Notes: a model not told the origin generated them from the letters alone. 40,058 nt of DNA from Mogibacterium sp. (GCA_017505405.1 JAFVPI010000140.1:1-40058); one strand, 5' to 3'. Positions 1 to 9,565 are shown, counted from the stretch's first letter. Numbers and translations: made by a program.

Positions 1-344
1 CCATGCTCGCCACCATGTGCGGAAAGGATATCGTCAGGCTCAAGGCAGAGAACCGCGCTCTCAGGAAGCAGCAGATCGCGCTCGAACAGCAGAGGGACGA
101 GCTGCAGAAGGAGCTCAAGAACGCCAATAATCAGGAGTACATAAGAGAGCAGGCCAAGAAGCAGCTCAGGCTCCTGAACCCTGGCGAGATTCTCTTTACT
201 TTCGAAGAGGAAGAGGCTGAAGACAAGGCCGATGAGGCCAAAGAGAAAAAAGAAGAGAAAAAGTCTGACAAGGCCAAAAAGGATAAGGCTGACAAAGAGA
301 AGGACAAGACCGACAAGGATAAGGACGGAGGCTCTGATGGCTAA
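1..344 (+). CDS. Septum formation initiator (FtsB/DivIC family), 5' truncated
   Basis: Family members are small bitopic membrane proteins that link FtsL/FtsQ-type proteins in the divisome. The visible part is the extracytoplasmic coiled coil (KAENRALRKQQIALEQQ and onward) followed by the family's C-terminal signature YIREQAKKQLRLLNPGEILF. The usual N-terminal transmembrane helix is not present, so the gene very probably starts left of the window; the ATG at position 3 is only an internal codon. After the signature comes a highly charged Lys/Asp/Glu-rich tail of about 45 residues, low complexity and probably disordered. The stop overlaps the start of rsmA by 8 nt, which suggests translational coupling. 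Family assignment is firm; which paralogue (FtsB, DivIC or FtsL-like) is not. Confidence 0.85.
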   Translation, partial: MLATMCGKDIVRLKAENRALRKQQIALEQQRDELQKELKNANNQEYIREQAKKQLRLLNPGEILFTFEEEEAEDKADEAKEKKEEKKSDKAKKDKADKEKDKTDKDKDGGSDG

Positions 345-1206
345 AAGGAGCTCCCACAGGGTAAAAACGAGAAAACCGAAGAGCCTTGCCGGAGTCAGGC
401 CTCACAAGAGCCTCGGTCAGAACTTCCTCATCGATGAAGAGGTGATACAGACCATCATTGATGAGAGCGGTGTGACTGAAGATACTCTTGTGCTTGAGAT
501 CGGACCGGGGACAGGCGCGCTGACTCTCCCGCTCGCAGAACGCGCAGGCAGGGTCATTGCCGTCGATCTCGATCCCGATATGATAGACGGCCTCAGGGTC
601 AAGACTTTCGGTATGGACAACGTGGAACTGATCCACGGAGACATACTTCAGCAGGACATCAAGGGGATGACCGGCAAAAGCATGGAGGAGCACGGGCTTT
701 CCGAGCTACGCATCATCGGCAATCTCCCCTATTACATAACGACACCAATTATTATGAAGCTGCTCGAGGCGGGTACCGGCGCAAAAAGCATCACCGTAAT
801 GATGCAAAAGGAGGTCGGCGACAGGATCGCCGCCGAACCGGGAACCAGGGCTTCGGGCGCAATAACATATCCGGTCCATTACTATTCCGAGGTCACCGAG
901 ATCATCGATGTGCCGAGGGAATGCTTCTACCCTGTTCCGGGGGTGGATTCCGTAGTGCTCAGGCTCGATCTCAGGGATAAACCGGCGGTCGAGGTGAAAA
1001 GCGAGGAGATGCTTCTTCGCTGCGTTAAGGCGGGCTTTGCCATGAGGCGTAAGACCCTGCTGAACGCGCTGGCCCCAATGGGCGGATATGATAAAAAAAC
1101 ACTGTCGGAAGCGCTCGAAAGCGCGGGCATCGATCCGGGCCGCAGAGCTGAAAGCCTTACGCTCGAAGAGTTCGCAAAACTTGCCGACAGTTTGCAGGAG
1201 GCTTAA
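337..1206 (+). CDS. rsmA: 16S rRNA dimethyladenosine transferase RsmA (KsgA)
   Basis: Dimethylates two adjacent adenosines near the 3' end of 16S rRNA, using S-adenosylmethionine, late in 30S assembly. Visible motifs are the N-terminal HKSLGQNFLID, the SAM-binding loop EIGPGTGALT and the catalytic NLPYYITTPI. Length with this start is 289-290 residues, normal for the family. The frame is open further upstream to 232, but that stretch is an Arg/Lys-rich shadow of the preceding gene; the ATG at 337 has an AAGGACGGAGG ribosome site just before it. It overlaps the septum-initiator stop codon, and a TTG-started gene follows after 2 nt, so the three form an operon. Confidence 0.95.
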   Translation: MAKRSSHRVKTRKPKSLAGVRPHKSLGQNFLIDEEVIQTIIDESGVTEDTLVLEIGPGTGALTLPLAERAGRVIAVDLDPDMIDGLRVKTFGMDNVELIHGDILQQDIKGMTGKSMEEHGLSELRIIGNLPYYITTPIIMKLLEAGTGAKSITVMMQKEVGDRIAAEPGTRASGAITYPVHYYSEVTEIIDVPRECFYPVPGVDSVVLRLDLRDKPAVEVKSEEMLLRCVKAGFAMRRKTLLNALAPMGGYDKKTLSEALESAGIDPGRRAESLTLEEFAKLADSLQEA

Positions 1207-1208
1207 TT

Positions 1209-3311
1209 TTGCAGGAAAAGATTCGCAGGCTCCTTGCCGTGATCGTTGCTTTCTTAAAGAAGGCCGGTCAGGGCATCAGCAAAGCATTCTATAAGGTCTT
1301 TCCGAGAAGAGCGTCAAAATACTTTGACGCGGATCTTCACGAGGGAAGATATATCGGACTCATGGCACTTAGCGCGCTCGCGATCTATATCTACATAGAG
1401 GAATTCGCGAGACTTACAACGGGTCCGCTCGAGGGAATACGCTGGGTGTTCACTCATCCGGTGGTTTTCATCTACAACACTCTTATAATCTTCGCGACCA
1501 TGACCCTTGCGCTGCTGTTCAAAAGGCGCAGGTTCGTGTGGCTCATGATCTCAGTCGTCTGGCTCGGGCTGGGCACGGCAAACGGCGTGATCCTCATGAA
1601 CAGGATGACACCGTTCACGCTCTATGACTTCACCAATTTCGCAGACGGGCTCACCATTGCAACAACCTACTTCTCAAAGGTCCAGATAGTGCTGTTTCTT
1701 ATTGCCCTGGCGCTCGGCGTTGCGGCCATCGTGATGATATTTATCAGGAGCGAGAAGTGGAAGAACATAAACTATAAAAAGAGCCTGGCCGTGATACTTG
1801 TTGCGGCAGCTGCTGCTTTTGGAGCGACAGCCGGACTTGAAAAAACCGGTGTGATAAGCACCTTCTTCGGAAACCTCAACTACGCGTACAGGGATTTCGG
1901 AATGCCGTACTGCTTCATCTCAACATCCGTGAGCGCAGGCATCTCAAGGCCGAGGGGCTACTCCGAGGCGATGATCACCGGCCTGCTTGATGAAAAGACA
2001 AAGAAGGGCACGCACACCAAGCTGAAGGAAAAGAATGACAGTACTGATCATCCGAATATCATAGTCCTTCAGATGGAGTCCTTCACGGTCGCGCAGGACT
2101 ACTCAAACATTGAGGTCTCAAGGGATCCTACGCCGGTATTCAACAAGCTCTACAAGAACTATACATCCGGCAGTTTTGAGGTCCCAGCCTGCGGCGCAGG
2201 AACTGCCAACACCGAGTTTGAGGTGCTGACGGGGATCAGCGCCAAGTTCTTCGGACCGGGCGAATATCCGTACAAAGGTAAACTGCGCAAGAACGTGCTC
2301 GAGAGCATGGCTTACGTTACCCGCTCACACGGATACAACACCGCTGCGCTCCATGACCACAGGGCTCTCTTCTACAACAGAAATGAGGTCTATGCGAACC
2401 TCGGATTCAATACATTCACTTCCGTTGAGTACATGAACAATGTTTCGTTCACTCCTACCAACTGGTGCAAGGACAAGGTGCTCACCGGAGAGATCATGGA
2501 GATCATGAAGTCGACCAAGGAGAGAGATTTCCTGCATGTCATATCGGTCGAGGGCCACGGCTCGTATCCGACGGAGAGAGTTTTCAAAAAGCCGTATACG
2601 GAAGTCACAGCCGAGGATGAAGAAACCAAGTGGAAGTACGAGTACTACCTCAACGAGTGCCATGAGATGGATACCTTCATCGGAGACCTCATCGACAAGA
2701 TCGAGGATAGCGGCGAACCGACCGTCATGATAATCTACGGCGATCACATCCCTGCCCTCGATGTCAAGGAGGAGAACTACAAGCAGAAGGATCTGTACAC
2801 GACTCGCTACGTAATATGGGATAACATCGGCCTGCCTAAAAAGGACCGTGACATACACTCGTATCAGAGCGGAGCGATACTGCTCAAGGATGCCGGCCTC
2901 AGCCACGAAGGCATAATCTTTGACTATCAGCAGTCAAATAAGCCAAGCAAGGACGAGAATTACCTGTCCAATCAGGAGGCTCTGGCCTATGACATGCTCT
3001 ACGGCAGGCATTACGCTTATGGCGGCGAAGAGCCTTACGAGCCGGTCGACATGAAAATGGGTCACAAGAGCATAAAGATCAAAGACCTTGTGAAGATCGG
3101 AGACCGGTATTACCTGAGGGGCGACAATTTCACAGAGAGGTCGATAATCAGCATTGACGGCAAACAGCTGTCGACAGTATACCTGTCCCCTACTCTGCTG
3201 GCGCTTAACGAGACCATCGATCCGCAGGACGTGGATAAGCTCGAGGTCAGCCAGGTCGACAAATCGAAAGAGACGATACTGACAACAGTAGGAGCAAACG
3301 AAGAGCTGTAA
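1209..3311 (+). CDS. LTA synthase family phosphoglycerol transferase (sulfatase fold)
   Basis: Membrane-anchored enzyme of the LtaS type, which polymerises glycerol phosphate from phosphatidylglycerol on the outer face of the membrane; the true substrate here is not shown. About five hydrophobic segments fill residues 45-215. The extracellular alkaline-phosphatase-like domain runs from about 280 to 600 with LQMESF (metal-binding Glu290), GAGTANTE (candidate nucleophile Thr332), and YGDHIP (metal ligands Asp512, His513). A C-terminal tail of about 90 residues follows. It starts with TTG, 8 nt after an AGGAGG embedded in the end of rsmA. It is 700 residues, somewhat longer than LtaS. The sulfatase fold is certain; LTA synthesis itself is inferred. 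Confidence 0.85.
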   Translation: MQEKIRRLLAVIVAFLKKAGQGISKAFYKVFPRRASKYFDADLHEGRYIGLMALSALAIYIYIEEFARLTTGPLEGIRWVFTHPVVFIYNTLIIFATMTLALLFKRRRFVWLMISVVWLGLGTANGVILMNRMTPFTLYDFTNFADGLTIATTYFSKVQIVLFLIALALGVAAIVMIFIRSEKWKNINYKKSLAVILVAAAAAFGATAGLEKTGVISTFFGNLNYAYRDFGMPYCFISTSVSAGISRPRGYSEAMITGLLDEKTKKGTHTKLKEKNDSTDHPNIIVLQMESFTVAQDYSNIEVSRDPTPVFNKLYKNYTSGSFEVPACGAGTANTEFEVLTGISAKFFGPGEYPYKGKLRKNVLESMAYVTRSHGYNTAALHDHRALFYNRNEVYANLGFNTFTSVEYMNNVSFTPTNWCKDKVLTGEIMEIMKSTKERDFLHVISVEGHGSYPTERVFKKPYTEVTAEDEETKWKYEYYLNECHEMDTFIGDLIDKIEDSGEPTVMIIYGDHIPALDVKEENYKQKDLYTTRYVIWDNIGLPKKDRDIHSYQSGAILLKDAGLSHEGIIFDYQQSNKPSKDENYLSNQEALAYDMLYGRHYAYGGEEPYEPVDMKMGHKSIKIKDLVKIGDRYYLRGDNFTERSIISIDGKQLSTVYLSPTLLALNETIDPQDVDKLEVSQVDKSKETILTTVGANEEL

Positions 3312-3475
3312 CCAAAACAGAGCCTGAGCAGAGGCAGATACAAGGTTTGCTTTCGCTGAAAGAATTGCGGAGGCTTCGGGTAACAGTGATCAGGAGTATA
3401 ACGGCAGCTCAGAAACATTTACAGCACAAATGGAGATGCAATTATCGTAAAGGGACTACTTGAGAGGAATAATAC

Positions 3476-4924
3476 ATGAGAAAAAAGACTGAAACGATCG
3501 AAACAGTGAACGATACAATTAAAGAAACGAAAGCAAAGACCGAGGAGACAGCTGTTGCAGCAGCGGTGCCTGCGGACGGTGCGTCTGAGGCGTTCTCTGC
3601 TGCCAATGCTGCCGCTGCAGTAAAAACCGGTGCCGATGAAGTGGCTCTGGCGGTTGAAACGGCTGCAAAAAAGGCTGCTGCGGCTGAAATAAATGATGAT
3701 GTCAAGGAGGCATCTGATGCCGGAGCAGCCGCTGCTGCAGACGAGGCGCCGGCGGCTTCTGATGGAGAGGCAGCTGCCGATGCGGCTGAAGCTTCACCGG
3801 AAAGCGATGGCAAATACGATGTTGAAGGCATTCTGGAACTGGCGGATGACGGCTTCGGATTCCTCAGGTTCGATAATTTCCTGACTTCAAATAAAGACAT
3901 ATATGTGTCCCCTACTCAGATCAGGCGTTTTGGTCTGAGGACCGGCGACAAGATCCTGGGTATTGCAAGAAAACCGAGGGGAACCGAGAAATTCGGAGCG
4001 CTTCTTTATGTGAAGACGGTCAACGGATTCGATCCTATGACTGCTAAGAGAAGGCCGCATTTCGACAATCTCACCCCTATTTTCCCGGATGAGAAAATCG
4101 TGCTGGAGAACTCGAGCATCGACCTTTCGACGAGGGTCATGGATCTGGTTGCGCCTATCGGCAGAGGCCAGAGAGGTCTCATAGTAGCTCAGCCTAAGGC
4201 CGGAAAGACGGTGCTGCTCAAGAAGATCGCGGCTTCGGTCGAAGACAAGTATCCGGATATTGAGCTGATAGTGCTGCTCGTTGACGAGAGGCCTGAAGAA
4301 GTCACGGACATGAAGAGGAGTCTTAAGCACTCTGAGGTCATATATTCCACTTTTGATGAAGAGACCAAGCATCATGTAAAGGTGGCACAGATGGTGATAG
4401 AGCGCGCGAAGCGCCTCGCTGAAGCCGGCAAGGATGTCATGATACTGCTGGATTCGATCACAAGGCTCGCAAGAGCCTACAATATGGAGGTGCCGGCGTC
4501 CGGAAGGACGCTCTCGGGCGGTCTCGACCCGGGTGCGCTGCACCCGCCGAAGAAATTCTTCGGCACAGCGCGGAACCTCGAAGAAGGCGGCAGCGTAACC
4601 ATACTCGCGACCGCGCTGGTCGAGACCGGATCGCGTATGGACGACGTTATCTACGAGGAATTCAAGGGCACCGGCAACATGGAGCTCCACCTCGACAGGC
4701 AGCTCAGCGAGAGGCGCATCTTTCCTGCCATCGACCTCTACAAGTCGGGCACAAGGCGCGAGGACCTGCTGCTCACACAGGAGGAATATCAGGTTATGTT
4801 CATGCTTCGCAGGGCAATGAGCTCGGGAAGCGTAATGGATGTGACCGAAGAGATAATAGACAATCTTTCGAGCACGAAATGCAACGCAGATTTTGTTAAT
4901 TTCATGCTCAAGAAAATGCACTGA
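3476..4924 (+). CDS. rho: Transcription termination factor Rho
   Basis: Hexameric RNA-dependent ATPase/translocase that ends transcription of untranslated RNA. After a divergent N-terminus of about 110 residues, extremely rich in Ala and Glu, comes the RNA-binding cold-shock domain (GFGFLRF, about 127-133). The ATPase core has Walker A QPKAGKT (239-245), Walker B VMILLDS (321-327), and the conserved GRTLSGGLDPGALHPPKKFF region. The classic N-terminal helix bundle is replaced or masked by the Ala-rich extension, a kind of variable insert known in Rho of several phyla. It starts 164 nt after the LTA-synthase gene with GAGAGG 8 nt upstream. Downstream is a repeat element, not the rpmE gene often seen here in Firmicutes. 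Confidence 0.97.
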   Translation: MRKKTETIETVNDTIKETKAKTEETAVAAAVPADGASEAFSAANAAAAVKTGADEVALAVETAAKKAAAAEINDDVKEASDAGAAAAADEAPAASDGEAAADAAEASPESDGKYDVEGILELADDGFGFLRFDNFLTSNKDIYVSPTQIRRFGLRTGDKILGIARKPRGTEKFGALLYVKTVNGFDPMTAKRRPHFDNLTPIFPDEKIVLENSSIDLSTRVMDLVAPIGRGQRGLIVAQPKAGKTVLLKKIAASVEDKYPDIELIVLLVDERPEEVTDMKRSLKHSEVIYSTFDEETKHHVKVAQMVIERAKRLAEAGKDVMILLDSITRLARAYNMEVPASGRTLSGGLDPGALHPPKKFFGTARNLEEGGSVTILATALVETGSRMDDVIYEEFKGTGNMELHLDRQLSERRIFPAIDLYKSGTRREDLLLTQEEYQVMFMLRRAMSSGSVMDVTEEIIDNLSSTKCNADFVNFMLKKMH

Positions 4925-4946
4925 TTTAGCGCACAGAGCACCTGGA

Positions 4947-5090
4947 CTCGCCTGCTCCTGCGACGGTAATGCAATCTCGTTAGACTTTGCCTCGCGGGGA
5001 AACGATCTGACGCTTTACTTGCGGGACTCGTTCCGGCCGCTCGCCTGCGGTCTCGCTCCGGCATTCCCGGCGTCTTCTGCGCGGCGCTCG
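4947..5090 (+). repeat. Dispersed GC-rich palindromic repeat, copy A
   Basis: About 144 nt of non-coding DNA, 22 nt after the rho stop. It matches the reverse complement of 9817-9961; the best block, around GACTCGTTCC and CTGCGGTCTC, is about 90% identical over 40 nt. The outer flanks are loosely complementary (GCGCACAGAGC at 4930 and GCAGCTCTGCGC at 5096), so the RNA can fold into a long imperfect hairpin. The rest of 4925-5206 holds no gene. No U-run marks it as an ordinary terminator. It may be a non-autonomous mobile element or an mRNA 3'-end structure. Confidence 0.75.
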
Positions 5091-5206
5091 CCTTTGCAGC
5101 TCTGCGCATGTATTTCAAAACTATTCGTTTAATAAAAAACCGGTGCAGCCGGCAGATCCCACGGCTCACGCCCGGGGGAAACGCCCTGCACCTATCAATT
5201 CATAAA

Positions 5207-7390
5207 ATGGCTAAAATCGATTACAACAAAATTTTCATAAAAGGTGCCTGCCCTACAGCTATTGGCGGACAGGCTGTCATGGAAGGTGTCATGATGCAGG
5301 GCCCTGACAGGGTCGCTCTTGCTATGCGCCTGCCTTCAGGTGAGCTCTACCTCAAGACCAAGCTCAAGAAGAAACAGTCGCGTGCTGTGAAGATCCCTTT
5401 CGTCAGAGGGGTCGTTTCGTTTGTTAACGCGCTTGTCGGAGGCATGGGCACGCTGATGGAGTCCGCTGACATTCTGGAGACCTACGCGCCTGAAGAGTAT
5501 GCCGAAGAACCGGGCAAGCTCGAGGCGTGGATCAATAAAAAGTTTGGCGAAAAGGCTGCGTGGAACTTCCTTATGACAACTGCCCTTCTCTTTGCGGTAG
5601 CGGTCTCTCTCATCTTCTTCGTGATCCTGCCGACCTGGGTAGTGAATTTCCTTGGCAAGTGGGTGCAGAGCGCATTCGTGCTCAATCTGGTAGAAGGCAT
5701 ACTCAGGATAGTGATGTTCGTCGCCTATGTCGCGGCGATACGCAAAATGAACGACATAAAAACGCTGTTCCAGTACCACGGCGCCGAGCATAAATCCATA
5801 CACTGTTTTGAGAACAACAGAGTGCTCTGCCCTGAGAACGCGGAAGAGTTCTATACTCTGCATCCGAGATGCGGTACCAGCTTTCTGGTATTCGTACTCA
5901 TTGTGAGCCTGTTGCTCTTCAGCTTCCTGGGCTGGCCGAATCTGGCATGGAGGATCCTTTCGAGGATACTGCTGATCCCGGTGATCGCAGCCATAAGCTT
6001 TGAGCTTCTGAGATGGGCCGGCAGATCGAGCGGCATCGTGGTGAAGATACTCAGCTGGCCGGGGCTCCAGCTCCAGAGGCTGACTACTGCCGAGCCGAAC
6101 AGGGATCAGCTCGAAGTAGCGCTGCTCTCACTTAAGGCAGTCCTTGTGGATCCGGGAGTTCCTGAGATCGAAGGCTTCGTCGACAAGGACGGAAATCCGG
6201 TGAGATCGAAGGCCGAGATGAAAGAGATCGAGCAGGAGACTGAAGCCTGGGCGGCAGATGTTGAGGCACATACCGAGGCCAACAAGAAAGCTGCAGCTGC
6301 AGCGATCGACGACTTCACAAGGATAGAGGAAAGAACGGTATTTGAAGATCCGGCCAACGGAGCCAGCGATGATGAGATCGTAAGCGCGATAGACTTCCTC
6401 GACGGACTCGACAGCGACGGGTACACTATCGTTTCTCCTGAGGAGACGGACGGGCGCACCCTCGTAAGAGCCATCGCAGACAGAGAAGCGATGGAGGCAA
6501 AGGCAAGGACTCTTGCGCGCAGATATACAAAAGACATCAAGACTTATGAGAACGCGCTGAGCTGGGGCAAGGCCGCTCTCAGCATGCTTCCGAACGGTAA
6601 GAATGAAGCAAGAATGATCATGTCGTACGCGACGGGCCTCGGTACCGCCGAGCTCATCACAAGATCAAAAGAGCTCATGCGCGACGACGATTTCGATGAA
6701 TTCCAGAAACGCATTTACTCAAGGATCGAGGGAGTGCCGCTCCAGTACATACTCGGCATGCAGGAGTTCATGGGGCTGCCTTTCAGGGTCAACCCTTCTG
6801 TCCTCATACCGCGTCTCGATTCAGAGATACTGGCAGAGATCGTGATCAGCACTATCAAACAGAAAGGCCTTATAAAGCCTGAGGTCCTGGATCTCTGCAC
6901 GGGAAGCGGAGCTCTCGGCATAAGCATAGCGGCAAAGGTGCCTGATGCGATCGTCACCATGACCGATAAGTCCGAGGCTGCACTCCAGACGGCCATGAGC
7001 AATGCCGGCCTGAACGGAGTGAACCGCCGCTGCATATTCCTTCTTGGGGATATGTTTGCTGCGATCCCGGATGACAAGCATTACGATGTCATAGTGTGCA
7101 ATCCGCCGTATATCCCGAGCGCGGTCATCGACACACTCGATGTGGAGGTAAAGGATCACGAGCCGCGCATGGCTCTCGACGGAGGCAGGGACGGACTCGA
7201 TTACTACAGGATAATCGCTGATCAGGCAGGCATGCACCTCAAGTCGGAAGGCGTGCTCGCTCTCGAGATCGGCGCCGAGCAGGCAACGGACGTAAAGAGG
7301 CTGCTCAACAAGGCAAAGACATACCGCGATACGCGGGTGGTCCGCGACCTGGCGAATCTCGACCGCGTGATCATCGCGATCAGAAAATAG
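5207..7390 (+). CDS. prmC: Fusion of YqhQ-like DUF1385 membrane protein with PrmC release-factor methyltransferase
   Basis: One uninterrupted reading frame of 727 residues carries two proteins that are usually separate neighbours. Residues about 9-320 are DUF1385 (YqhQ): AIGGQAVMEGVMMQGP, several membrane helices, YHGAEHK and LHPRCGTSF. A charged Ala/Glu-rich linker of about 120 residues follows. Residues about 447-727 are PrmC, which methylates the Gln of the GGQ motif in release factors: PLQYILG, the SAM loop DLCTGSGALG (about 561-570) and catalytic NPPY (about 632-635). The ATG at 5207 is chosen because YqhQ-like sequence begins there; the open frame to 5108 lies in repeat DNA. No good ribosome site is seen. 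prfA does not follow. Confidence 0.9.
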   Translation: MAKIDYNKIFIKGACPTAIGGQAVMEGVMMQGPDRVALAMRLPSGELYLKTKLKKKQSRAVKIPFVRGVVSFVNALVGGMGTLMESADILETYAPEEYAEEPGKLEAWINKKFGEKAAWNFLMTTALLFAVAVSLIFFVILPTWVVNFLGKWVQSAFVLNLVEGILRIVMFVAYVAAIRKMNDIKTLFQYHGAEHKSIHCFENNRVLCPENAEEFYTLHPRCGTSFLVFVLIVSLLLFSFLGWPNLAWRILSRILLIPVIAAISFELLRWAGRSSGIVVKILSWPGLQLQRLTTAEPNRDQLEVALLSLKAVLVDPGVPEIEGFVDKDGNPVRSKAEMKEIEQETEAWAADVEAHTEANKKAAAAAIDDFTRIEERTVFEDPANGASDDEIVSAIDFLDGLDSDGYTIVSPEETDGRTLVRAIADREAMEAKARTLARRYTKDIKTYENALSWGKAALSMLPNGKNEARMIMSYATGLGTAELITRSKELMRDDDFDEFQKRIYSRIEGVPLQYILGMQEFMGLPFRVNPSVLIPRLDSEILAEIVISTIKQKGLIKPEVLDLCTGSGALGISIAAKVPDAIVTMTDKSEAALQTAMSNAGLNGVNRRCIFLLGDMFAAIPDDKHYDVIVCNPPYIPSAVIDTLDVEVKDHEPRMALDGGRDGLDYYRIIADQAGMHLKSEGVLALEIGAEQATDVKRLLNKAKTYRDTRVVRDLANLDRVIIAIRK

Positions 7391-7482
7391 AAAAAGGGAT
7401 AAGGGACAGAGCGTGCTTTGGCAGACAAAGAGAACGAAACGGCAGGGACCGTCTGGGTCCCGGAAGGAGTAAAAAAGCATCA

Positions 7483-8277
7483 ATGTCCGGGTTTTTAATA
7501 TTATTTGCAGTCGCGCTGATAGTGAGCGCGATAGGATTCAAAAAGTACGTCTGGTTCATATCGATAGGCTACGGGTTCTCAGTGGCGGCCATAGGAGCTG
7601 CGCTTCTCTGCCTTTATGGCGGTAGGGCTGATGCGGGACTGATCATCGCCTGCGTACTCTTCATGATGTATGGCATTAGACTTGGAGGATACCTTACCTT
7701 CAGGGAAGTCAAGAAAGCTTCGTACAACAAGAAGATGAGATCCGAGATCAAGGACGGCAAGGGCATGTCTGTCATCGCCAAATGCGGCATCTGGATCTCA
7801 GCTGCACTGCTCTATGCATGTGAAGTCTCACCTGTGCTGTTCAGACTGCAGAACGGTAAAGGCACGGACGGATGGGTCATAGCGGGCATCATCATAATGG
7901 CGGCGGGCGTTGTTACCGAGACCAGCGCTGATGTGCAGAAAAGCCTTGCAAAAAGAGAAAGACCGGGAAGATTCGTGGACACCGGACTTTACAGGATCGT
8001 CAGATGCCCTAATTACATGGGCGAGATGACCTTCTGGACCGGAGTGTTCCTTACCGGCATAGGATCAAACAGCGGTGCGCTGCAGTGGACAGCAGCTTTG
8101 CTCGGGTACATCGGCATCATATACGTGATGTTCGGCGGAGCCCGCAGGCTTGAGATCAGACAGGACCGTACATATAAGGACGACCCGGAGTACTGGGCAT
8201 ATAAAAACAAGACGCCTATCATGATACCGTTCATTCCGCTCTACAGTGTTGCGAAATACAAATGGCTGGTCGCCTGA
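7483..8277 (+). CDS. DUF1295 family membrane protein (steroid 5-alpha-reductase/ICMT-like)
   Basis: Polytopic membrane protein of 264 residues with about seven hydrophobic helices. The C-terminal part has the family pattern: a basic segment, GRFVDTGLYRIVRCPNYMGE, then a helix pair and RQDRTYKDDPEYWAYK. This fold is shared by NAD(P)H-dependent reductases of lipid double bonds and by isoprenylcysteine methyltransferases; no substrate can be named. GGAAGGAG lies 13 nt before the ATG, a rather long spacing. A small hairpin, GGGACC-GTCT-GGGTCC, precedes the ribosome site. It begins 92 nt after the YqhQ-PrmC gene and 48 nt before the acetyltransferase gene, so it may start the redox/envelope cluster. 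Confidence 0.8.
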   Translation: MSGFLILFAVALIVSAIGFKKYVWFISIGYGFSVAAIGAALLCLYGGRADAGLIIACVLFMMYGIRLGGYLTFREVKKASYNKKMRSEIKDGKGMSVIAKCGIWISAALLYACEVSPVLFRLQNGKGTDGWVIAGIIIMAAGVVTETSADVQKSLAKRERPGRFVDTGLYRIVRCPNYMGEMTFWTGVFLTGIGSNSGALQWTAALLGYIGIIYVMFGGARRLEIRQDRTYKDDPEYWAYKNKTPIMIPFIPLYSVAKYKWLVA

Positions 8278-8325
8278 AAGCGGGCTTGCAGGGGCTTTGC
8301 TCCTGATTGAAAAAGGACACGGAAA

Positions 8326-8946
8326 ATGACTGAAAAAGAAAGAATGGAAGCCGGGCTGCTTTATGATCCCGGTGATGAAGAGGTGCTGTCCGAGCAGCGG
8401 CAGTTCGCAGAGAAGCTCAGGGAGTTCAATGACCTCAGACCGTCGCAGACAGAAGAGATCATGCGGTACACGAAGGAGATCTTTGCGGAATGCGGAGAGG
8501 AAGTGTATATACAGAGGCCGCTGTATGCAAACTGGGGCGGAAGCCACGTGCACATGGGCTCCAATATTTACGCAAACTTCAACCTGACGCTGGTCGATGA
8601 CGGGCACATTTACATAGGCGACTGGGTCAAGTTCGGCCCTAATGTCACCATAGTGACAGCAGGCCATCCGGTGCTTCCCGAGCTGCGGAAAGACCCTGCG
8701 CTCCAGTTCAACAAGGATGTCCGCATTGAGGAAGGCGTCTGGATAGGAGCCGGCGTAGTGGTGCTCCCCGGTGTGACCATAGGAAAGAACAGCGTCATTG
8801 GCGCGGGCAGCATTGTAACAAGAGACATACCGGAGAATTCCGTTGCGGTCGGAAACCCGTGCAGGGTGATGCGGCCGATCGGTGAAAGAGACAGGGAAAC
8901 TTTTTTCAGGAACGAGAAAATAGATTGGGAGGAACTCAATGGCTAA
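8326..8946 (+). CDS. Maltose/galactoside O-acetyltransferase-like hexapeptide-repeat protein
   Basis: Transfers an acetyl group from acetyl-CoA to a sugar hydroxyl. The N-terminal Maa/LacA cap (ERMEAGLLYDPGDEE) is followed by left-handed beta-helix hexapeptide repeats (ANFNLTLVDDGHIYIGD, VWIGAGVVVLPGVTIGKNS). The catalytic His lies in VTAGHPV, and the end ENSVAVGNPCRVMRPI is typical. At 206 residues it has family length. Its stop overlaps the next gene's ATG by 8 nt. It could detoxify sugars or decorate envelope glycans; the sequence does not decide. Confidence 0.9.
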   Translation: MTEKERMEAGLLYDPGDEEVLSEQRQFAEKLREFNDLRPSQTEEIMRYTKEIFAECGEEVYIQRPLYANWGGSHVHMGSNIYANFNLTLVDDGHIYIGDWVKFGPNVTIVTAGHPVLPELRKDPALQFNKDVRIEEGVWIGAGVVVLPGVTIGKNSVIGAGSIVTRDIPENSVAVGNPCRVMRPIGERDRETFFRNEKIDWEELNG

Positions 8947-9565
8947 GGTGATTCTTATAAACGGAAGCCCGAGGGCTGATCAGTGCACGGCGACTGCGCT
9001 GCAGGAGATGATAAAGACCTTCAATGAAGAGGGAGTTGAGACTGAACTCATCCATATCGGAAACCAAAGCATCAGAGGATGCGCTGCGTGCGGCTACTGC
9101 TCGTCACATGACGGCTGTGTTTTCAAAGACATCGTAAATGAAGTGAATGCAAAGCTTGAGAATGCGGACGGACTTGTAGTAGGTAGCCCGGTATACTACA
9201 GCTCGCCGAACGGAACACTCATCTCGTTCCTCGACAGGCTGTTCTACAGTGCTCAGTACGACATGCATATGAAGGTGGGAGCAGGTGTGGTAAGCGCAAG
9301 GCGCGGAGGTACCACCGCTTCTTTCGACGTGCTCAACAAGTACTTCAGCATCAGCGGAATGCCGATTGCTACATCCACTTACTGGAACAATGTTCACGGA
9401 TTCACGGCAGACGATGTGCTTAAAGATAAAGAGGGCCTCCAGGTCATGAGGAACCTCGCGCGCAACATGGCGTTCATGATAAAAGCCATAGCGGATGCGA
9501 AGGAAAAATACGGACTTCCGAAGGTGGAGCATGACAGCTTCACCAGCTTCCCGGACGGCAAATAA
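8939..9565 (+). CDS. NADPH-dependent FMN reductase / iron-sulfur flavoprotein family
   Basis: Flavodoxin-fold protein of 208 residues. It opens with KVILINGSPR, the phosphate-binding loop for FMN, and has GSPVYYSSPNGTLISFLDR, which contacts the flavin in this family. CAACGYCSSHDGC (about residues 44-56) is a Cys pattern near that of iron-sulfur flavoproteins, so a [4Fe-4S] cluster is possible. The usual substrate is a quinone, metal or another flavin acceptor. Start and ribosome site lie within the end of the acetyltransferase gene (GGGAGG, about 7 nt upstream), so the two are co-translated. Confidence 0.85.
   Translation: MAKVILINGSPRADQCTATALQEMIKTFNEEGVETELIHIGNQSIRGCAACGYCSSHDGCVFKDIVNEVNAKLENADGLVVGSPVYYSSPNGTLISFLDRLFYSAQYDMHMKVGAGVVSARRGGTTASFDVLNKYFSISGMPIATSTYWNNVHGFTADDVLKDKEGLQVMRNLARNMAFMIKAIADAKEKYGLPKVEHDSFTSFPDGK

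Noticed and set aside
232-336. Upstream extension of the rsmA frame
   Set aside because: It is the Lys/Arg-rich shadow of the septum-initiator tail; ATG 337 has the ribosome site.
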